This document shows positions 11,314-27,675 of a stretch of 64,000 bases of DNA, in pieces. The stretch spans positions 33,948,699-34,012,698 of the forward strand of contig JASWHV010000013.1 in the NCBI GenBank assembly GCA_030760725.1, given 5' to 3'. The stretch's first letter is position 1, and each line of letters begins with the position of its first letter. Made by a program: the position numbers and the translations under genes. The DNA comes from Neostapfia colusana (taxonomy: Eukaryota; Streptophyta; Magnoliopsida; Poales; Poaceae). The notes beneath the pieces were generated by a model. That model ran no database searches, was not told the DNA's origin, and was given only the letters and a program-made list of their open reading frames with translations.

Positions 11314-12411
11314 ATGGCCGGAAGAGGAAAAGGACGTGCTGCCAACCCCGCCAACAACAACGATGAGGCATGCAACCCTCATCTTTCTGGAGGCCAGGAC
11401 AGGGGTGGTCGCCGTGAAGAAGTTGATCCTCTCCACCAAATGCTGGAGAATCAAAATCAGCTCATCCAGAACTTGACTCAAGTGGTGGCCAACTTGCATC
11501 AAGTACCACCTCCACAAGCTGCACCACGCCAACCAAGGTTGAGTGAGTTTCTAGGAACTCAACCTCCAAAGTTTGCAAGTGCTGCTGAACCTCTGGAGGC
11601 AGATGATTGGCTGAAGACCATTGAAAGTAAGATGAGAATCATACAGTGTCAGGGGTATGAGAGGGTGCTGTTTGCCGCTTATCAATTGCATGGACCTGCT
11701 GCTGATTGGTGGACCGCCTACGTGGCTGCCCATCATGACCCTGAGAACATCACTTGGGAAGAGTTCAAGCGTAGCTTTCGCAACCATTACATCCCAAGAT
11801 GTGAACTCAAAAACAAGAGGAAGGAATTTTTGGGACTGCAGCAGGGAAACATGACAGTGAGGGAATACCTCACTAAATTTACTCAACTATCCCGCTATGC
11901 CCCACGGGACATAGAGACTGATGAGCAGAAACAACATTGTTTCGTGAAAGGACTTGCCGCAGAGATGCAGTGTGCAATGTCCTCGAATGAGTATGAAAGC
12001 TTCCAAAAGATGGTGGACAGAGCATATGTGGTAGAAAGGAAGCTAAAGGCCTTGGAAAATGAGAATAAGAGGAAGGCCGGTTGGTCACATCAAGCCTCGG
12101 GAAGCAACACTCGCCCACGTATGATGCAGCAACCTACGGGGCCGACGAGCCGTGCTGCGGTACCCTACTCAGCACCAAGAGGGTACAACCCGAACTACAG
12201 GCCTCCGGCAGCACCAGCACAGCCGCAACGTCAGTTTGTACAGCAGCCTCGCCCCGCATATCCACCTCGACCAGCAGTGCAAGGACCTCCGAACCAACCC
12301 CAAGACAACAAAGGCCAAGCACCTAAGGTTGGGGTGCAATGTTTTAGCTGTGGTGAAGTGGGGCACTATGCCCATAAGTGCCCAAAGAAGAAGCCCACGC
12401 AGCCACAATAG
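11314..12411 (+). CDS. E2 gag (capsid and zinc knuckle), ends at an acquired TAG
   Basis: 365 codons. The N-terminus is basic and Gln/Asn-rich. A retrotransposon-gag capsid domain spans roughly residues 95-240 (ADDWLKTIESKMRI, DWWTAYVAAHH, FRNHYIPRCELKNKR). A Pro/Gln-rich linker follows, then the CCHC knuckle CFSCGEVGHYAHKC near residues 343-356, which binds element RNA during particle assembly. The frame ends at TAG 12409-12411. Protease and RT continue in the same frame from the ATG at 12421, and E1 has CAG at this codon, so the stop is a point mutation that separates gag from pol. It follows the upstream ORF by 304 bases. Confidence 0.85.
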   Translation: MAGRGKGRAANPANNNDEACNPHLSGGQDRGGRREEVDPLHQMLENQNQLIQNLTQVVANLHQVPPPQAAPRQPRLSEFLGTQPPKFASAAEPLEADDWLKTIESKMRIIQCQGYERVLFAAYQLHGPAADWWTAYVAAHHDPENITWEEFKRSFRNHYIPRCELKNKRKEFLGLQQGNMTVREYLTKFTQLSRYAPRDIETDEQKQHCFVKGLAAEMQCAMSSNEYESFQKMVDRAYVVERKLKALENENKRKAGWSHQASGSNTRPRMMQQPTGPTSRAAVPYSAPRGYNPNYRPPAAPAQPQRQFVQQPRPAYPPRPAVQGPPNQPQDNKGQAPKVGVQCFSCGEVGHYAHKCPKKKPTQPQ

Positions 12412-15400
12412 CAGAATGTAATGAGGGGACGGGTGAACCACGTCACTATGGAGGAAGCACAAGATGCACCCGACGTGGTAGTTGGTAAGTTTCCTGCCAA
12501 TTTACACCTTGCAACCCTGCTGTTTGATTCTGGTGCCACCCACTCGTTTATTGCTCAAGGGTTTGTTAAGAAGTATGACCTAGCAACAACACAAATGAAC
12601 CATATGCTAGCCGTAAACTCTCCCGGTGGAGAAATAAGGACAAGACAAGTGTGTCCCAAGGTGAATCTAGACATTAATGGGGTAGTGTTTACTGCTAACC
12701 TCATAGTGATAGATTTCCAAGGGATCGATATTATTTTGGGCATGGATTGGTTGACCAAACATAAGGGAATCATTCATTGTTCGACCAGAACGGTGGAACT
12801 AACGTACCCTAGTGGCACAAAAGTAAAGTTTATAACAATACAAGGGCCTAGGAGGGATGTTCAATTAAATCAAGTTGAGGTGAAAGTGGAGGAGATCCGA
12901 ATTATCAGGGAATATCCAGACGTTTTTCCGGAGGAGTTGCCAGGAATGCCTCCCGATCGTGAGGTGGAATTTGCAATTGAGCTAGTGCCTGGAACAGCCT
13001 CGATATACAAGAGACCTTATCGGATGGACTCCAAGCAGCTAGAAGAACTCAAGGATCATTTGAGAGAATTGACGGAGAAGGGGTATATTCATCCTAGTTC
13101 CTCACCATGGGGAGCCCCGGTGATATTTGTGCCCAAGAAGGACGGAACCCAAAGGTTATGCGTGGATTACCGTGCTTTGAATGAGGTAACCATCAAGAAC
13201 AAGTACCCATTGCCTCGTATTGAAGACTTGTTTGATCAGTTGAGGGGAGCTTGTGTGTTCTCGAAAATTGATCTCAGGTCGGGATACCACCAACTCAAGA
13301 TAAGGCAATCTGATATTTCCAAGACAGCTTTCGTATCTCGGTACGGACTGTATGAATACACTGTCATGCCTTTCGGGCTAACTAATGCCCCGGCATACTT
13401 CATGTATCTCATGAACAAGGTATTCATGGAATATCTGGACAAATTTGTGGTGGTTTTCATAGATGACATTCTCGTCTTCTCCAAAGATGAAGAAGAACAT
13501 GAGAAACATCTAAGGTTGGTGTTGCAAAGGCTGAGAGAACACCAACTATATGCCAAGTTGAGCAAGTGTGAGTTTTGGCTGAAGAGAGTTCCCTTCTTAG
13601 GACATATAATCTCAAGGGGAGGAATCTCCGTGGATCCTGCCAAAATCAAGGATATACAGAAGTGGAAGACCCCTGAAAATGTCGGGGAAGTTCGAAGCTT
13701 CTTGCGATTGGCTGGATACTATCGACGGTTTATTGAGGGATTCTCTAAGATCTCAAGACCCCTCACCAAACTGTTGGAGAAGGGAATCACATTCACATGG
13801 ACGCCACAGTGCGAGACGAGTTTTCAGGAGCTGAAGAAAAGATTGACAACAGCCCAGTGTTGGTTATGCCAGATATGTAGAAGAATTTCACGGTGTACTG
13901 CGATGCCTCTGGAAACGGGTTGGCATGTGTTCTCATGCAAGAAGGGCATGTCGTGGCTTATGCATCCCGGCAGCTTCGGAAGCACGAGAAGAACTATCCT
14001 ACACATGACCTAGAACTAGCCGTAGTGGTACACGCGTTGAAAATTTGGCGGCACTATTTGATGGGGAAGAGGACCGAGATATATACGGATCATAAGAGTT
14101 TGAAGTACATATTCACACAGCCAGATCTCAACCTCAGACAAAGGAGATGGTTAGAGCTAATCAATGACTTTGATGTAGGCATCAACTATCATCCCGGGAA
14201 AGCAAACGTCGTGGCCGATGCTTTGAGTCGGAAAGTGCAGGTCAATAAGTTGAGCTTGAAGGACATGCCTGCAGAATTGAAGGACGAGGTTATAAGGCTC
14301 AATCTATGTCTAGTAAATAGTGGTGAAGCCATCGCCATGGAAGTGGACTCCACACTCGAGCGAGACATACGCGAGGGTCAAAAGAATGATGAGAAGATAC
14401 AAGAGATCAGAGAACTCATCAAGGAAAATAAAGCTCCGGGTTTTAGAGAGGATGAACAAGGAACGGTGTGGCACGGAAAAAGAATCTGTGTGCCAGAAGT
14501 AAATGAGATCCGTGAATTGATTTTGAAGGAGGCTCACGATTCTACTATTCCATTCATCGTGGGAGTACGAAGATGTACCAGGACCTCAAGGGCAGGTATT
14601 GGTGGTATGGCATGAAGCGAGATGTCGCGGAACATGTTGCCCTATGTGACACATGTCAGTTGGTGAAAGCAGAACATCAACGACCCGCGGGATTATTGCA
14701 ACCACTCAAAGTGCCTGAATGGAAATGGGAAGAAATCAGCATGGATTTCATCGTGGGATTGCCTAGGACCCAATCCGGATATGATTCGATATGGGTCATC
14801 ATCGACAGGCTAACCAAGGTAGCTCATTTCATCCCCGTGAAAGAAAGCTACAGCGGATCCAAATTGGCAGAGTTGTACATGTCAAGGATCGTGTGTTACC
14901 ATGGAGTGCCAAAGAAGATTGTGTCGGATCGAGGGACACAGTTCACCTCAAGATTCTGGCAGAAGTTGCACAAAACCATGGGAACCCATCTGAACTTTAG
15001 TTCTGCCTATCATCCCCAAACTGACGGGCAGACGGAAAGAATCAATCAGATCCTTGAAGATATGCTAAGGGCATGTGCACTCAAAAATAATAGGAGTTGG
15101 GACAAGAACTTACCGTATGCGGAGTTTTCCTATAACAACAGCTATCAAGCTAGTATGAAGATGTCACCGTTTGAAGCTTTGTATGGGAGGAAGTGCAGAA
15201 CTCCCCTATTTTGGAACCAAACAGGAGAAAGTAAAGTGTTTGGTCCAAAAGTACTACAAGAAGCCGAGGCGAAGGTAAGGGAAATTCGCAACAATTTGAG
15301 GATAGCACAGACACGCCAAAAGAGTTATGCTGATGTACGAAGAAGAGAGCTCGTTTTCAACGTGGGAGACTATGTTTATCTCAAGGTGTCCCCTATCCGA

Positions 15401-15781
15401 GGACTTCATCGGTTCAAGGTGAAAGGGAAGTTGTCACCTCGATACATCGGACCCTTTCAAGTTTTGGAAAGGAAAGGCGAAGTGGCGTATCAACTAGAGT
15501 TACCGGCTCATCTATCGGATGTGCACGATGTGTTCCATGTGTCACAACTCAAGAAATGCCTGAGAACGCCTGAAGAGGTGTTACCCATGAATGAAGTGGA
15601 TGTAGCTGAAGATTTGTCTTATGTCGAGCAACCATACAATATTTTGGAGACAATGGAACGCCTCACCAGAAATAAAAGAATCTGGATGTGCAAGGTGCAG
15701 TGGAAGCATCACTAAGAAGAGGAAGCCACCTGGGAGCGGGAACATGAGCTCAAGGCACAATTTCCGGAATTGTTTTCTTAG
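12412..15781 (+). pseudogene. E2 pol, broken (protease, RT, RNase H, integrase, chromodomain)
   Basis: The first part (12421-14013) has the protease LLFDSGATHSF (Asp at residue 36 from 12421) and RT with DLRSGYHQL and the catalytic box FIDD (residues 346-349). A one-base loss near 13855 shifts the frame into RNase H (13893-14615, starting MYCDASGNGL). A second loss near 14545 lies in the integrase zinc finger. The third part (14573-15715) has CDTC, the integrase core (SMDFIVGL, VSDRGTQF, TDGQTERIN) and a GPF module. TAA at 15713-15715 interrupts the chromodomain, whose last part (EATWEREHELKAQFPELFS) continues in frame to a TAG at 15779-15781. These breaks make it inactive. Confidence 0.9.
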
Positions 15782-15809
15782 AACCACCAATCTCGAGGAC
15801 GAGATTTCT

Positions 15810-15826
15810 TTTAATGGGGGTAGAGC
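15810..15826 (+). other. Polypurine tract of E2
   Basis: Purine-rich TTTTAATGGGGGTAGAGC directly before the 3' LTR start. It primes plus-strand synthesis. Confidence 0.75.
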
Positions 15827-19341
<3,515 letters not shown>

Positions 19342-19346
19342 CTCCG
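19342..19346. other. Presumed target-site copy (CTCCG) at right end of E2
   Basis: The five bases after the E2 3' LTR lie inside a continuous E3 integrase frame on the minus strand. The partner copy would be left of the window, so the duplication cannot be confirmed here. Confidence 0.5.
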
Positions 19347-21422
19347 CCAACGGTAAGTGATCATCCCAACGCTTACCATGGTGGATGGCATACACCCTTA
19401 GCTTATCTTCAAGTATTTGATTCACCCTCTCAGTTTGCCCATCGGTTTGAGGGTGATACGCGGAGCTTCGAATCAATTTGGTTCCCAAGAATGTGTGTAG
19501 CTGTTCCCAGAAACGGGCTACAAACAGCGATCCTCTGTTGGAGACAATGGTACGGGGAACTCCATGCAAGCACAAGATTCGTGCTATGTACAACTCCGCA
19601 TACTGCTTGGCGCTGTATTTGGTATGCACCGGAATGAAACGTGATGATTTGGTTAATCGGTCAACGATTACCCAAATCGAATCATGGTGGTGGGAGGTCA
19701 TCGACAACCCGACGATGAAATCCATACTCACGTCTTCCCACTTCCATGCTGGTATTTGTAGAGGTTGCAACAGGCCCGACTTCTTCACATGCTCGACCTT
19801 AACTCTTCGACACGTATCACATTCTGATACGTACTTGGCAACTTCACGTTTCATACGTGTCCACCAAAACTTCTTCCGGAGGTCTTGGTACATTTTATTG
19901 CTGCCCGGATGAATAGAAAATTTGGATAAGTGAGCCTCATCCAAAATTTTCTTCCGCAGCTTCATATCACGGGGTACGACTATCCGGTCCTTGAACCATA
20001 AAATATCTTCATCGTCTAACCGGAAACATTTCATCTCCCCATTCTTCAACCTCCTTTTGATATGAGCCATGCCCTTGTCTCACTTTTGAGCTTCCATAAC
20101 CTCCTCTTTTAATGTGGGTATGAGAGCTAGATTATGTAGAGCTCCATATGGAACCAAGTAGAGACTTGGTTCTTCCTCTTCTATCGGCGTAATGGTCAGA
20201 TTATGAATACGAGACTTCTGGCTGAGTGCATCGGCAACCACATTTGCCTTGCCCGGATGATAATGAATTTCAATCTCATAGTCTTTGATCAGCTCCAACC
20301 ATCGTCGTTGTTGCATATTCAACTCTTTTTAAGCTAAATATGTACTTCAAACTTTAGTGGTCGGCGTAGAGATGAACCAGATTTCTTAATAGGTAATGTC
20401 TCCACATCTTCAAAGCTAGCACCACAGCAGCAAGCTCGAGATCATGAGTGGGATAATGTTGTTCATGATTCCGTAATTACCGTGATCCATATACGACCAC
20501 ACGTCCTTCCTGCATGAGTACACAACCAAGTCCGATGCCGGACGCATCACAATAAACATCAAAGGGCTTGGTTGTATCCGGTTGGGCTAGAACTGGGGCT
20601 GTTGTGAGGTGTTTCACCAACGCTTGAAAAGATTCCTCACATGACTTGCTCCAATCATATTTTATGCCCTTTTTCAGTAGCTCCTTCATAGGTTTGCAGA
20701 TTTTTGAGAAGCCCAGGATGAACCTCCGATAATATCCCGCCAAACCTAAGAAGCTACGAACTTCATGGACTGATGTTGGAGACTTCCATTTCAGCACTCG
20801 TTCAATCTTGCTTGGATCAACAGCAATGCCTTCCACTGAAATAATATGTCCATGAAACAGCACTTGGTTGATCCAGAATTCACATTTACTAAACTTTGCA
20901 TAGAGCTTGTGGTCTCTCAAGCATTGGAGCACAATATGCAAATGTTTAGTGTGTTCCTCTTCTGATTTGGAATAGACCAAGATGTCGTCGATGAATACCA
21001 TGACAAACTGATCCCGCTCCGGCATGAACACCGAGTTCATAAGATACATAAAGTGAGCCGGAGCATTGGTCAACCCAAATGACATAACAAGATACTCATA
21101 GAGTCCATATCTTAACGAGAATGCTATTTTCGTGATATCCTCCGCTCGAATCATGATTTGATGATATCCCGACCTTAAGTCCATCTTGGAGAAGACTATA
21201 GCACCCACTAGCTGATCGAAGAGAATATCAATTCTTGGTAGTGGATACTTGTTCTTTATCGTCACAACATTTAACGAACGATAATCGACGCATAGCCTCA
21301 GCGTCTCATCCTTCTTATTCACAAATAAAGACGAGCAACCCCATGGTGATGAACTTGGACGAATAAACCCCTTGTCCATCAGATCTTTGAGTTGCTCTTT
21401 CAATTCCGATAATTCATTCGGA
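19342..21422 (-). mobile_element. E3: family-D-like pol fragment hosting E2 and E4
   Basis: Minus-strand RT-RNase H-integrase fragment, bounded on the left by the E2 3' LTR (inside the integrase) and on the right by the E4 LTR (start of RT). It resembles the E7 pol much more than families A or C (for example KDYEIEIHYHPGKANVVADA, SKFSIHPGSNKMY). It is the oldest layer of the left half. Confidence 0.85.
19342..21422 (-). pseudogene. E3 pol fragment (RT, RNase H, integrase), decayed
   Basis: RT begins just inside 21422 (ELKEQLKDLMDKGFIRPSSS) and includes DLRSGYHQI, FGLTNAPAHF and the catalytic box FIDD. RNase H starts with FDVYCDASGIGLG and is cut by TAA at 20477-20479 after VVVYGSR. A frame change near 20335 follows in KYIF, and TGA at 20080-20082 precedes the integrase. 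The integrase part (20070-19342) has HLSKFSIHPGS with both zinc-finger histidines, CDTC, MDFIVGL and TDGQTERVN. It stops where E2 is inserted after DHLPLAE. Protease, gag and chromodomain are absent. Confidence 0.88.
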
Positions 21423-23114
21423 TGTAAGGGCCTCAGTTTTTGACACATGTTTAAAGTGTCATGACCACACCACACACCTCATTTGAAGCAAGTTGATAAA
21501 CACAAACGAAGAGCAAGTAACCACCATCAACATGCTCATTAGAGAACAAACTCACATATTGCAAAAGTGGTACTTCCCACATGTGATATAGAGGGGCTGG
21601 GCATATGAAAACTACTACACATTGCTAGGGACGTCCATGCCAAGTTTCACCTAAATTCAAAACCTTTTTGAGGATATTTTGGGTATAGTTAGAAAGAGGG
21701 CAGTTTGAAACCATATTCAAATTCAAACTGTTTTTATCCCATGAATTCAAAAGTGGGAGGCATATTCTTACTCAGCATATTTTTGTGAGCTCACACACAA
21801 ATTTTCAATCTATTTGGAGTTGATCTTGACATGAGCTAAGTGGGACAAATTCAAACTTTATTTGAATTCCAAACTGAACTTGTGCTGAAATTCATTCAAA
21901 CCAAACCCAATTTGAATTCTTTTAAATTCAAATGGCTCATGGGTGAATAATTTGAATCACCATGGGTATTTTGGGGCTCACTGTTTAAAACAGTGATGAG
22001 GAGTTAATTTTAGAGGTTAAACTTGAGCGTGGGGCCCACATGTCATAGAGAGAAGGGGGGAAGACTTGCACACAAAGTCACAGCCTCGGTGAGAACTTCC
22101 ACCGAGCAGCTGTCGGCTGTGCCACCGAGAAGCCACCGGCGCCACCAGCTGCTTCCTTCTTCGTGCGCTGGCTCCAAGGGCGGCTTGCTCGCGCCTCCGC
22201 GCGACCGCCACCGCCTCAGCCCGAGCGAAGACCCGCTGGCTTTATCCCTTCGCGTGCGACCCCGAGCAGCGGTAGTTTTTCTCCCCGAAGCTCTCTGCTC
22301 GATCAGGAAAACCAGCAAACTATCGCTCCTTCCTTCCCTGAGCTGCTAGACAGCACCCTGAGATCGCACTCCACCTCCCCGACGCCAAAAACCCCGAGCT
22401 CCGACCTCCCTTGCCCGAGAACGATCGCCACAGCGGCGACCTAACCTCAGCCGAAGGTCAGGCGCTCGTGGACAGCGTTCCACAGGAGCTTTCACGGTCC
22501 AGCAAGGGCGGTAGCAGGAGCACGCAACAGCCGTGTTGCTCTCCTCCAAGTTTGGAAGCAAACCGTGAAGAATCCCCTACGAATTTCCAGTTTTTACTCC
22601 GGCGACCTTAAACTGAGCTTCCGGTACGGATTCTTCAAATTCTCACTCTAAGATCCTTCTCTAGTTATCAAATCTTGCACATAGACGCTGGACTAGCCGG
22701 CGATCAAATTCCTTTCTGCATCCGTGGTATGAAACCGACTAGGAGTGATGAATTTTGATCTCGATTAAGAGCGTTCATGGCGGGCACGCTTGGTCACACG
22801 GTGCCGACTGGATTGCCGCCACCTTTGAACCCATTTGACACCGTGTCGAGCTTCCTAGAGGTGTACTGATGCTATAGAACCGATCGTTCGAGGTTTTGGC
22901 GGGTTAGAACCCACGGCCGACGGCGCCGAACCTCAACCGAGGCTGCCGCACGTTGCCGGGCTATTTCTGGTCACCGCCAGCTCGAACTGCCCCACAGACG
23001 TGCTCCTCGACGTCAACAACCCCTGGCGGCGAGTTTCAGACCAGGTGATGGCCGGCAGCGGCAAGCCGGCGAGCTCAGACTCGGCTCCGGCGAGGGGAGG
23101 CGGCGCGGGCGCGA
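21423..23114 (+). repeat. E4: 5' part of a family-D LTR inserted in E3
   Basis: Starts with TGTAAGGGCCTCAG and matches, in inverted orientation, the E7 3' LTR (44401-44153 continuing at 33299 to about 31860). It breaks into the E3 RT just upstream of ELSELKEQL, with TCGGA (21418-21422) as presumed target site. It stops at 23114 where the terminus of E5 begins; the rest of this LTR is not seen. The GC-rich part 22020-23110 has open frames that are only composition effects. Confidence 0.85.
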
Positions 23115-23353
23115 TGTCACACCCGGTTTCTCCGAAGAACAACCGAGTGAATATCACATGTATGACAGGATCATTTTCTCATACATGTGATGACAAATAG
23201 TGAAGCATCATTTATTACAAGCCAGGTGTCGAATATAAATAGGTCTTACATAGCATATGTCTCGATGGACGATAATAAGTTCATAACATGTAAATAAAAT
23301 AGCAGCGGAATATTATTCTTGTGGGCTCCGTCACAGGCGTTGCCCGGGGGACT

Positions 23354-23358
23354 CCATG
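23354..23358. other. Target-site duplication CCATG, left copy (E6)
   Basis: CCATG directly before the E6 terminus TGAAAC, repeated at 27671-27675. The intact E1 LTR has a single CCATG at this place (about 3769). Confidence 0.92.
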
Positions 23359-26300
23359 TGAAACGGCCCCGCGGGACCTCGTCGGGTGGTGCCGTGTTAT
23401 GCGGCACCCAACAGCACACGGGTCGATGAACATACATTATATTACATAAATAGTTTGCGGAAGCGTACAAGAATATTTTACAAATAAGTATATCAGAGTA
23501 AACTACAGCGGAATACTATCACTCTCACGACTAATATCTAAACTAGCAACAAAGAAACGGTCCAGCCCGCGGACGTTTCTTACTAGCAACACAAAGACAA
23601 TCTGCAGCGGCGAGGATGCTCTTAGAGTAAGCACTCGGAGGTTCCCGAGTCTCATCGGCACCCCTTCTCATAATCAGCGAGTCAATTACCTGCAAAACAA
23701 CTCGGATAGCATCCGTGAGCATAACGCTCAGCAAGACTTAACCGTCACCCTAAACATGAAACTCTAAGTGAGGTTATGAACCTAACATAGGATGGCATAA
23801 GCATAATTAACTCGCCTAAAAGTGAATCCTTACTTTCAAGTATTAATTGCAGCATTTTAAGTAACCCTGGGCACGCTACATCGGGAGTCCACAATCAGAC
23901 AAGAAACGTTTTCCCCCGATGTAAATTGCTCATGGCATAAAAGAATCGAGTTTGCACTAGCCTATTCATCGAGATCCAATACAACACTAGTATAATACTT
24001 CACATCAATATGATTAGTTCCTTTCTCATGCAAGTTCTTACTACGTCACGACTGTGAGAACAAGTATGCTCGGTCCATTCCGCGAGCGACGGTGATTCGA
24101 ATCAATAACACCCGGACTACACGACACGTACGCCCGTACTCGCCGTTGCCTACAACAACCATCACTGACGTCGTACTTGGCAGCCTTTCCCCCGTTTCAC
24201 CCCCGCTGAATCGATCAAGTCGCCCCGTACAGTAGCTACTCTCATGGTGCACCTTCCGACGTGAGATGTCATGAGAATATTCCCCACATACTGCACACCG
24301 GCCGTCCGCCTGAGGCGACCCGAAAAGTCCCAACGACAGCTTCCCGAGGTACATCGGTTTACTGGGTCCCATATAGCCAGCATGAGTCCGGTACACAACT
24401 CAAACTTGTTCAACAGGGCCGCATACGGATCGGTCCTTGACTGACACGGACAGGTCTACAGCACCCAGGCCCCTATGTCCTGCTGCTCCTACAACCTTCC
24501 GGTCTCAACTTTAACTTGCTAATTCAATTACGAACCAATCCCGTATGCCCCTGTTGTTCCTAAATCTGCGAGTAGCATCTCACCACTCGACTTCTACCGA
24601 ACCGTACTTAAGCATGGCAGTTCTACACGGTGAAAGACACCTACCCAATACTCCATGGGTCATTTGGCTATGCAAGAGGAGTATCAAACACTAGACCTAA
24701 TGCACAGTTCAAATCTTAACCAAAGGTGAATACAAAATAAAAACTTAACAGCTGTTAAATGCAAACCGGAGCTTGCCTGTTTTGCAGGGTAGTCGTATAT
24801 AAGCAGTTAGTATCCTTGCAGATCCACCCTTGACTCTCCGGAGCTTGATCCACTTCGATGAATCACTCCTTTGAGTCCCCTTCGTTGTGGTTCCTATTGA
24901 GATGCATATGCACATATTTTATAGAATGTAGTGGAAAGAAGTTATAGAATTACTTTCTTAAGAACAGAGGTTGTGTGGGGAAAGCCAAGCATGGCTTGAT
25001 TTGCCTCTGTTGTGCAAAGAACAGAATTAAACTAATTTGACCTTAAGGCCCTTAGCTATACACTAACCCTTTTCTCTAATGAACATAATAGATAAGCTGG
25101 AAGGATTTGAGTGCAACTGAAGAACAAGAACTCCAATGGCCTCAAAACTTTTACAGCAGGTTCTATAATACCTAAGGATTTATCTTGCCAAATTGCAGCT
25201 AATGTGGAGTCATATTGTGTCCCCCATAATTCTCACAATATCTCTTATGTATTTTTCCCTTATACATAAGTATGGAGAATAAGAACAGGGAGTTCCAGGA
25301 CTTATCTTGGGCTGATAATTTACATGTGAGTTTTTGATCACATGAGAGTCATCTGGTCCAAAATTCAGCCCTTTTACTTGGGTAGTTCTCCCAGAACAAT
25401 TCCTTAAGCATTTGTACTCAATAGAATTAATTCTGTAGTAATGTGCATTTTCATGCCCAACTAAGTGAACTACCATTCCAAGTATGTCCCAGTGAGCTTG
25501 CCTAAATTTTCCCATGATTTTTGGAGCTATGGATTGCTCAGAACAGATTTTTGAAGTGGGAAACATTTTCTGAAAATGTTTCTGGACTCTTATGAACACA
25601 GCAGATTGTTTTTAGCAAATTCCTACTCAAATGATCTTCAAATGAGCTGAAAATTTGCTATGAGGTCAACAATATGCTAAAGAATATTCTGGCAAAATTT
25701 GGGTATTTTTGGGTAACCCAAACTCCCTCAATAATTCTTTTTCAGAAAACTTTCAAAGAATTTTCCAGAATATAATATTGACTTTCATAGAAATCTAGGT
25801 TCATATTTGGTTAGAACTCAGAGAGATGAATCCAACCCAATTGGAATCACTCAAATTGGAGTTTTCTACAGGGAGATATGAATTTCCAAAGATTGAGCTA
25901 AGTCTGGAATTATTTCCCTACAGCAAATTCGGCTGGACCCACAGTTTTGAATTCCAGCCAATAGAAACGAAGCCACACCGGCCACAGCGTCTCTGCGCGC
26001 CAACACACGGGATCCCGGCCACACCCGATCCCGGGTTTAAAATTTGAGCTGCTGACAGACGGGGCCCACGCTTCGTCTTCTACCTCCCGCTTCTTCCCCG
26101 CGCCCGCGCTGTCCCTCGCCGGCCCGACGCCGGAGCTCGCCGGCTCGCCGTTTCCGGCCACCGCCTGAGCTGAAACTCGCCGCCAGGGAGTTTGTGACCC
26201 CGAGGAACACGGCGGTGGGGTTGGCTAGGGCTGTCGACGACCGGAACATGGCCGGCGACGTGTGACTGCCTCTGTGGTAGTTCGGCAGCGTCGCCTAGGG

Positions 26301-27670
26301 TTTCCGGCCAGCCAAAACCTGCGCCGATGCGCCCTACAGCACCAGCGCAGCTCTAGGAAGATCGGCACGACCTCAAAATGGCTCGGGAGCGGCGGTAAAT
26401 AGGTTGTCGCCGTGCGACCGAATGGGTCCGCCATGAACACCTCTAGTCGAGCTCGAATTCCGTCGTGCTGAGGTGTTTTCATGTGCTGGATCCTAAAGGA
26501 GAAATGACCGCCGTCTAATCCAGCGTCCATGTGCCAAATTTGATGACTTAAGGAGGATCAGAGGGCAAGAATTTGAAAGAGTCATACCGAAAGCTCGGAA
26601 TGGGGTCGCCAGAGCAAAACTTCGAAATTTGCCGGCGATGCTTCACGGTATGGCCTGAGCTTGGGCTGAGAGCAGCACCGCACCCGTGCGCGTCCGTAGG
26701 TGTGATCGCTCGGCCGTGAAACCCGTTGTGGAGGGCTGTCCACGAGCGCCCGATCACTTCCTCGGCTTAGGTCGCTGCGGGCACTGGAGGCCGCAGCTCG
26801 CTGGCCTGCGGGTCAGGGAGGTGGAGGCCGAGCTCGCGGTGCTGTTTAGCAGGTCAGGGGAGGAAAGAGCGTGGTGGTTTCGCCGTTTTTCCGATCGGAC
26901 CGAGAGGCGGAGGGGAAAACGATCGCTGGCCGTGCGCTCGCGAGGAGAGAAGAAGGGACGGCCTTTGCTTCGTCCAGGGGGGGTTTATCAGGTCGCAGAA
27001 CCGCCTCTGGGCGCCGTGTGTGGGGAAATGCAGCAGCTGGTGGCGCTGCCGAGCGCCCCCGTGGCTCCACGGTGGGAGCAGCTCTTGGCCCACGTGCTGC
27101 TCGACGATTTTCCCCACTGGGGCTGAGACTTAAGGTGCAAGGCTCCTCTTTTAGCTCTATGACATGTGGGTCCCACTCCACATGTACCTCCCAAATATCT
27201 GTTCAAGCTGATCTTTTCAATCCCCAGAATGCTAAAATTTAAAAAGGTGGGCTAGAATTTGAATTCTTCAAATTTAGTTTGAATTTGCAAGACTAAACCT
27301 GAATTTGGTTTAAGTTTGCAAATTCTCCTCTTTAACTCCTTTTTGAGCCCACCCTACAATTGAAAAGTTGGTGATAACCTTTTCCCTAAAAACTCAACTA
27401 TATGGCTGCATGTTAATTCAAAGTTTTTGGGTCACCATATGTGTGAACTTTGAATTTTCAAATCTGAATTTTAAACTCACATGCAAAGAGGTATTTAACT
27501 CCTTATTGGTCCAACACTTTTAAGTAAAAAGGTGAACCTCATGTTGGATGTTCATCCATGTATTACTTTACATGAAGAAAAGTTTTAGCAAGTCCCATTT
27601 TTCCTGTCATTGCCACACATATGAACTCAAACCATAGTTTTTATTCATACACATTTTTGGGACTTTTACA
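23359..27670 (-). mobile_element. E6: solo LTR of a family-D-like element (4312 bp)
   Basis: On the minus strand it runs from TGTAAAAGTCCC (27670) to GTTTCA (23359), the same style of termini as E7. It is flanked by perfect CCATG duplications and has no internal region, PBS or polypurine tract, so it is a solo LTR left by recombination between two LTRs. Stretches around 24050-24400 are clearly related to the E7 LTR at 30180-30540 but strongly diverged, so this is another subfamily. The GC-rich part 26030-27130 contains frames over 100 codons with no match to retroelement proteins; I call none of them. Confidence 0.88.
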
Positions 27671-27675
27671 CCATG
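27671..27675. other. Target-site duplication CCATG, right copy (E6)
   Basis: Partner of 23354-23358. The family-A LTR resumes here in register. Confidence 0.92.

Noticed and set aside
1..14000. E1/E2 as one inverted duplication event
   Set aside because: The arms differ by several percent, carry different inactivating mutations, and meet at an exact LTR terminus. Independent insertion explains this better.
22017..23200. GC-rich open frames that could suggest a cellular first exon
   Set aside because: The stretch is inside the E4 family-D LTR and its inverted copy at 31800-32940 has the same composition; it ends at a retroelement terminus.
26686..27242. Open frames of 123 and 146 codons in E6
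   Set aside because: Composition effect of a GC-rich LTR segment with overlapping frames on both strands and no recognisable domain.
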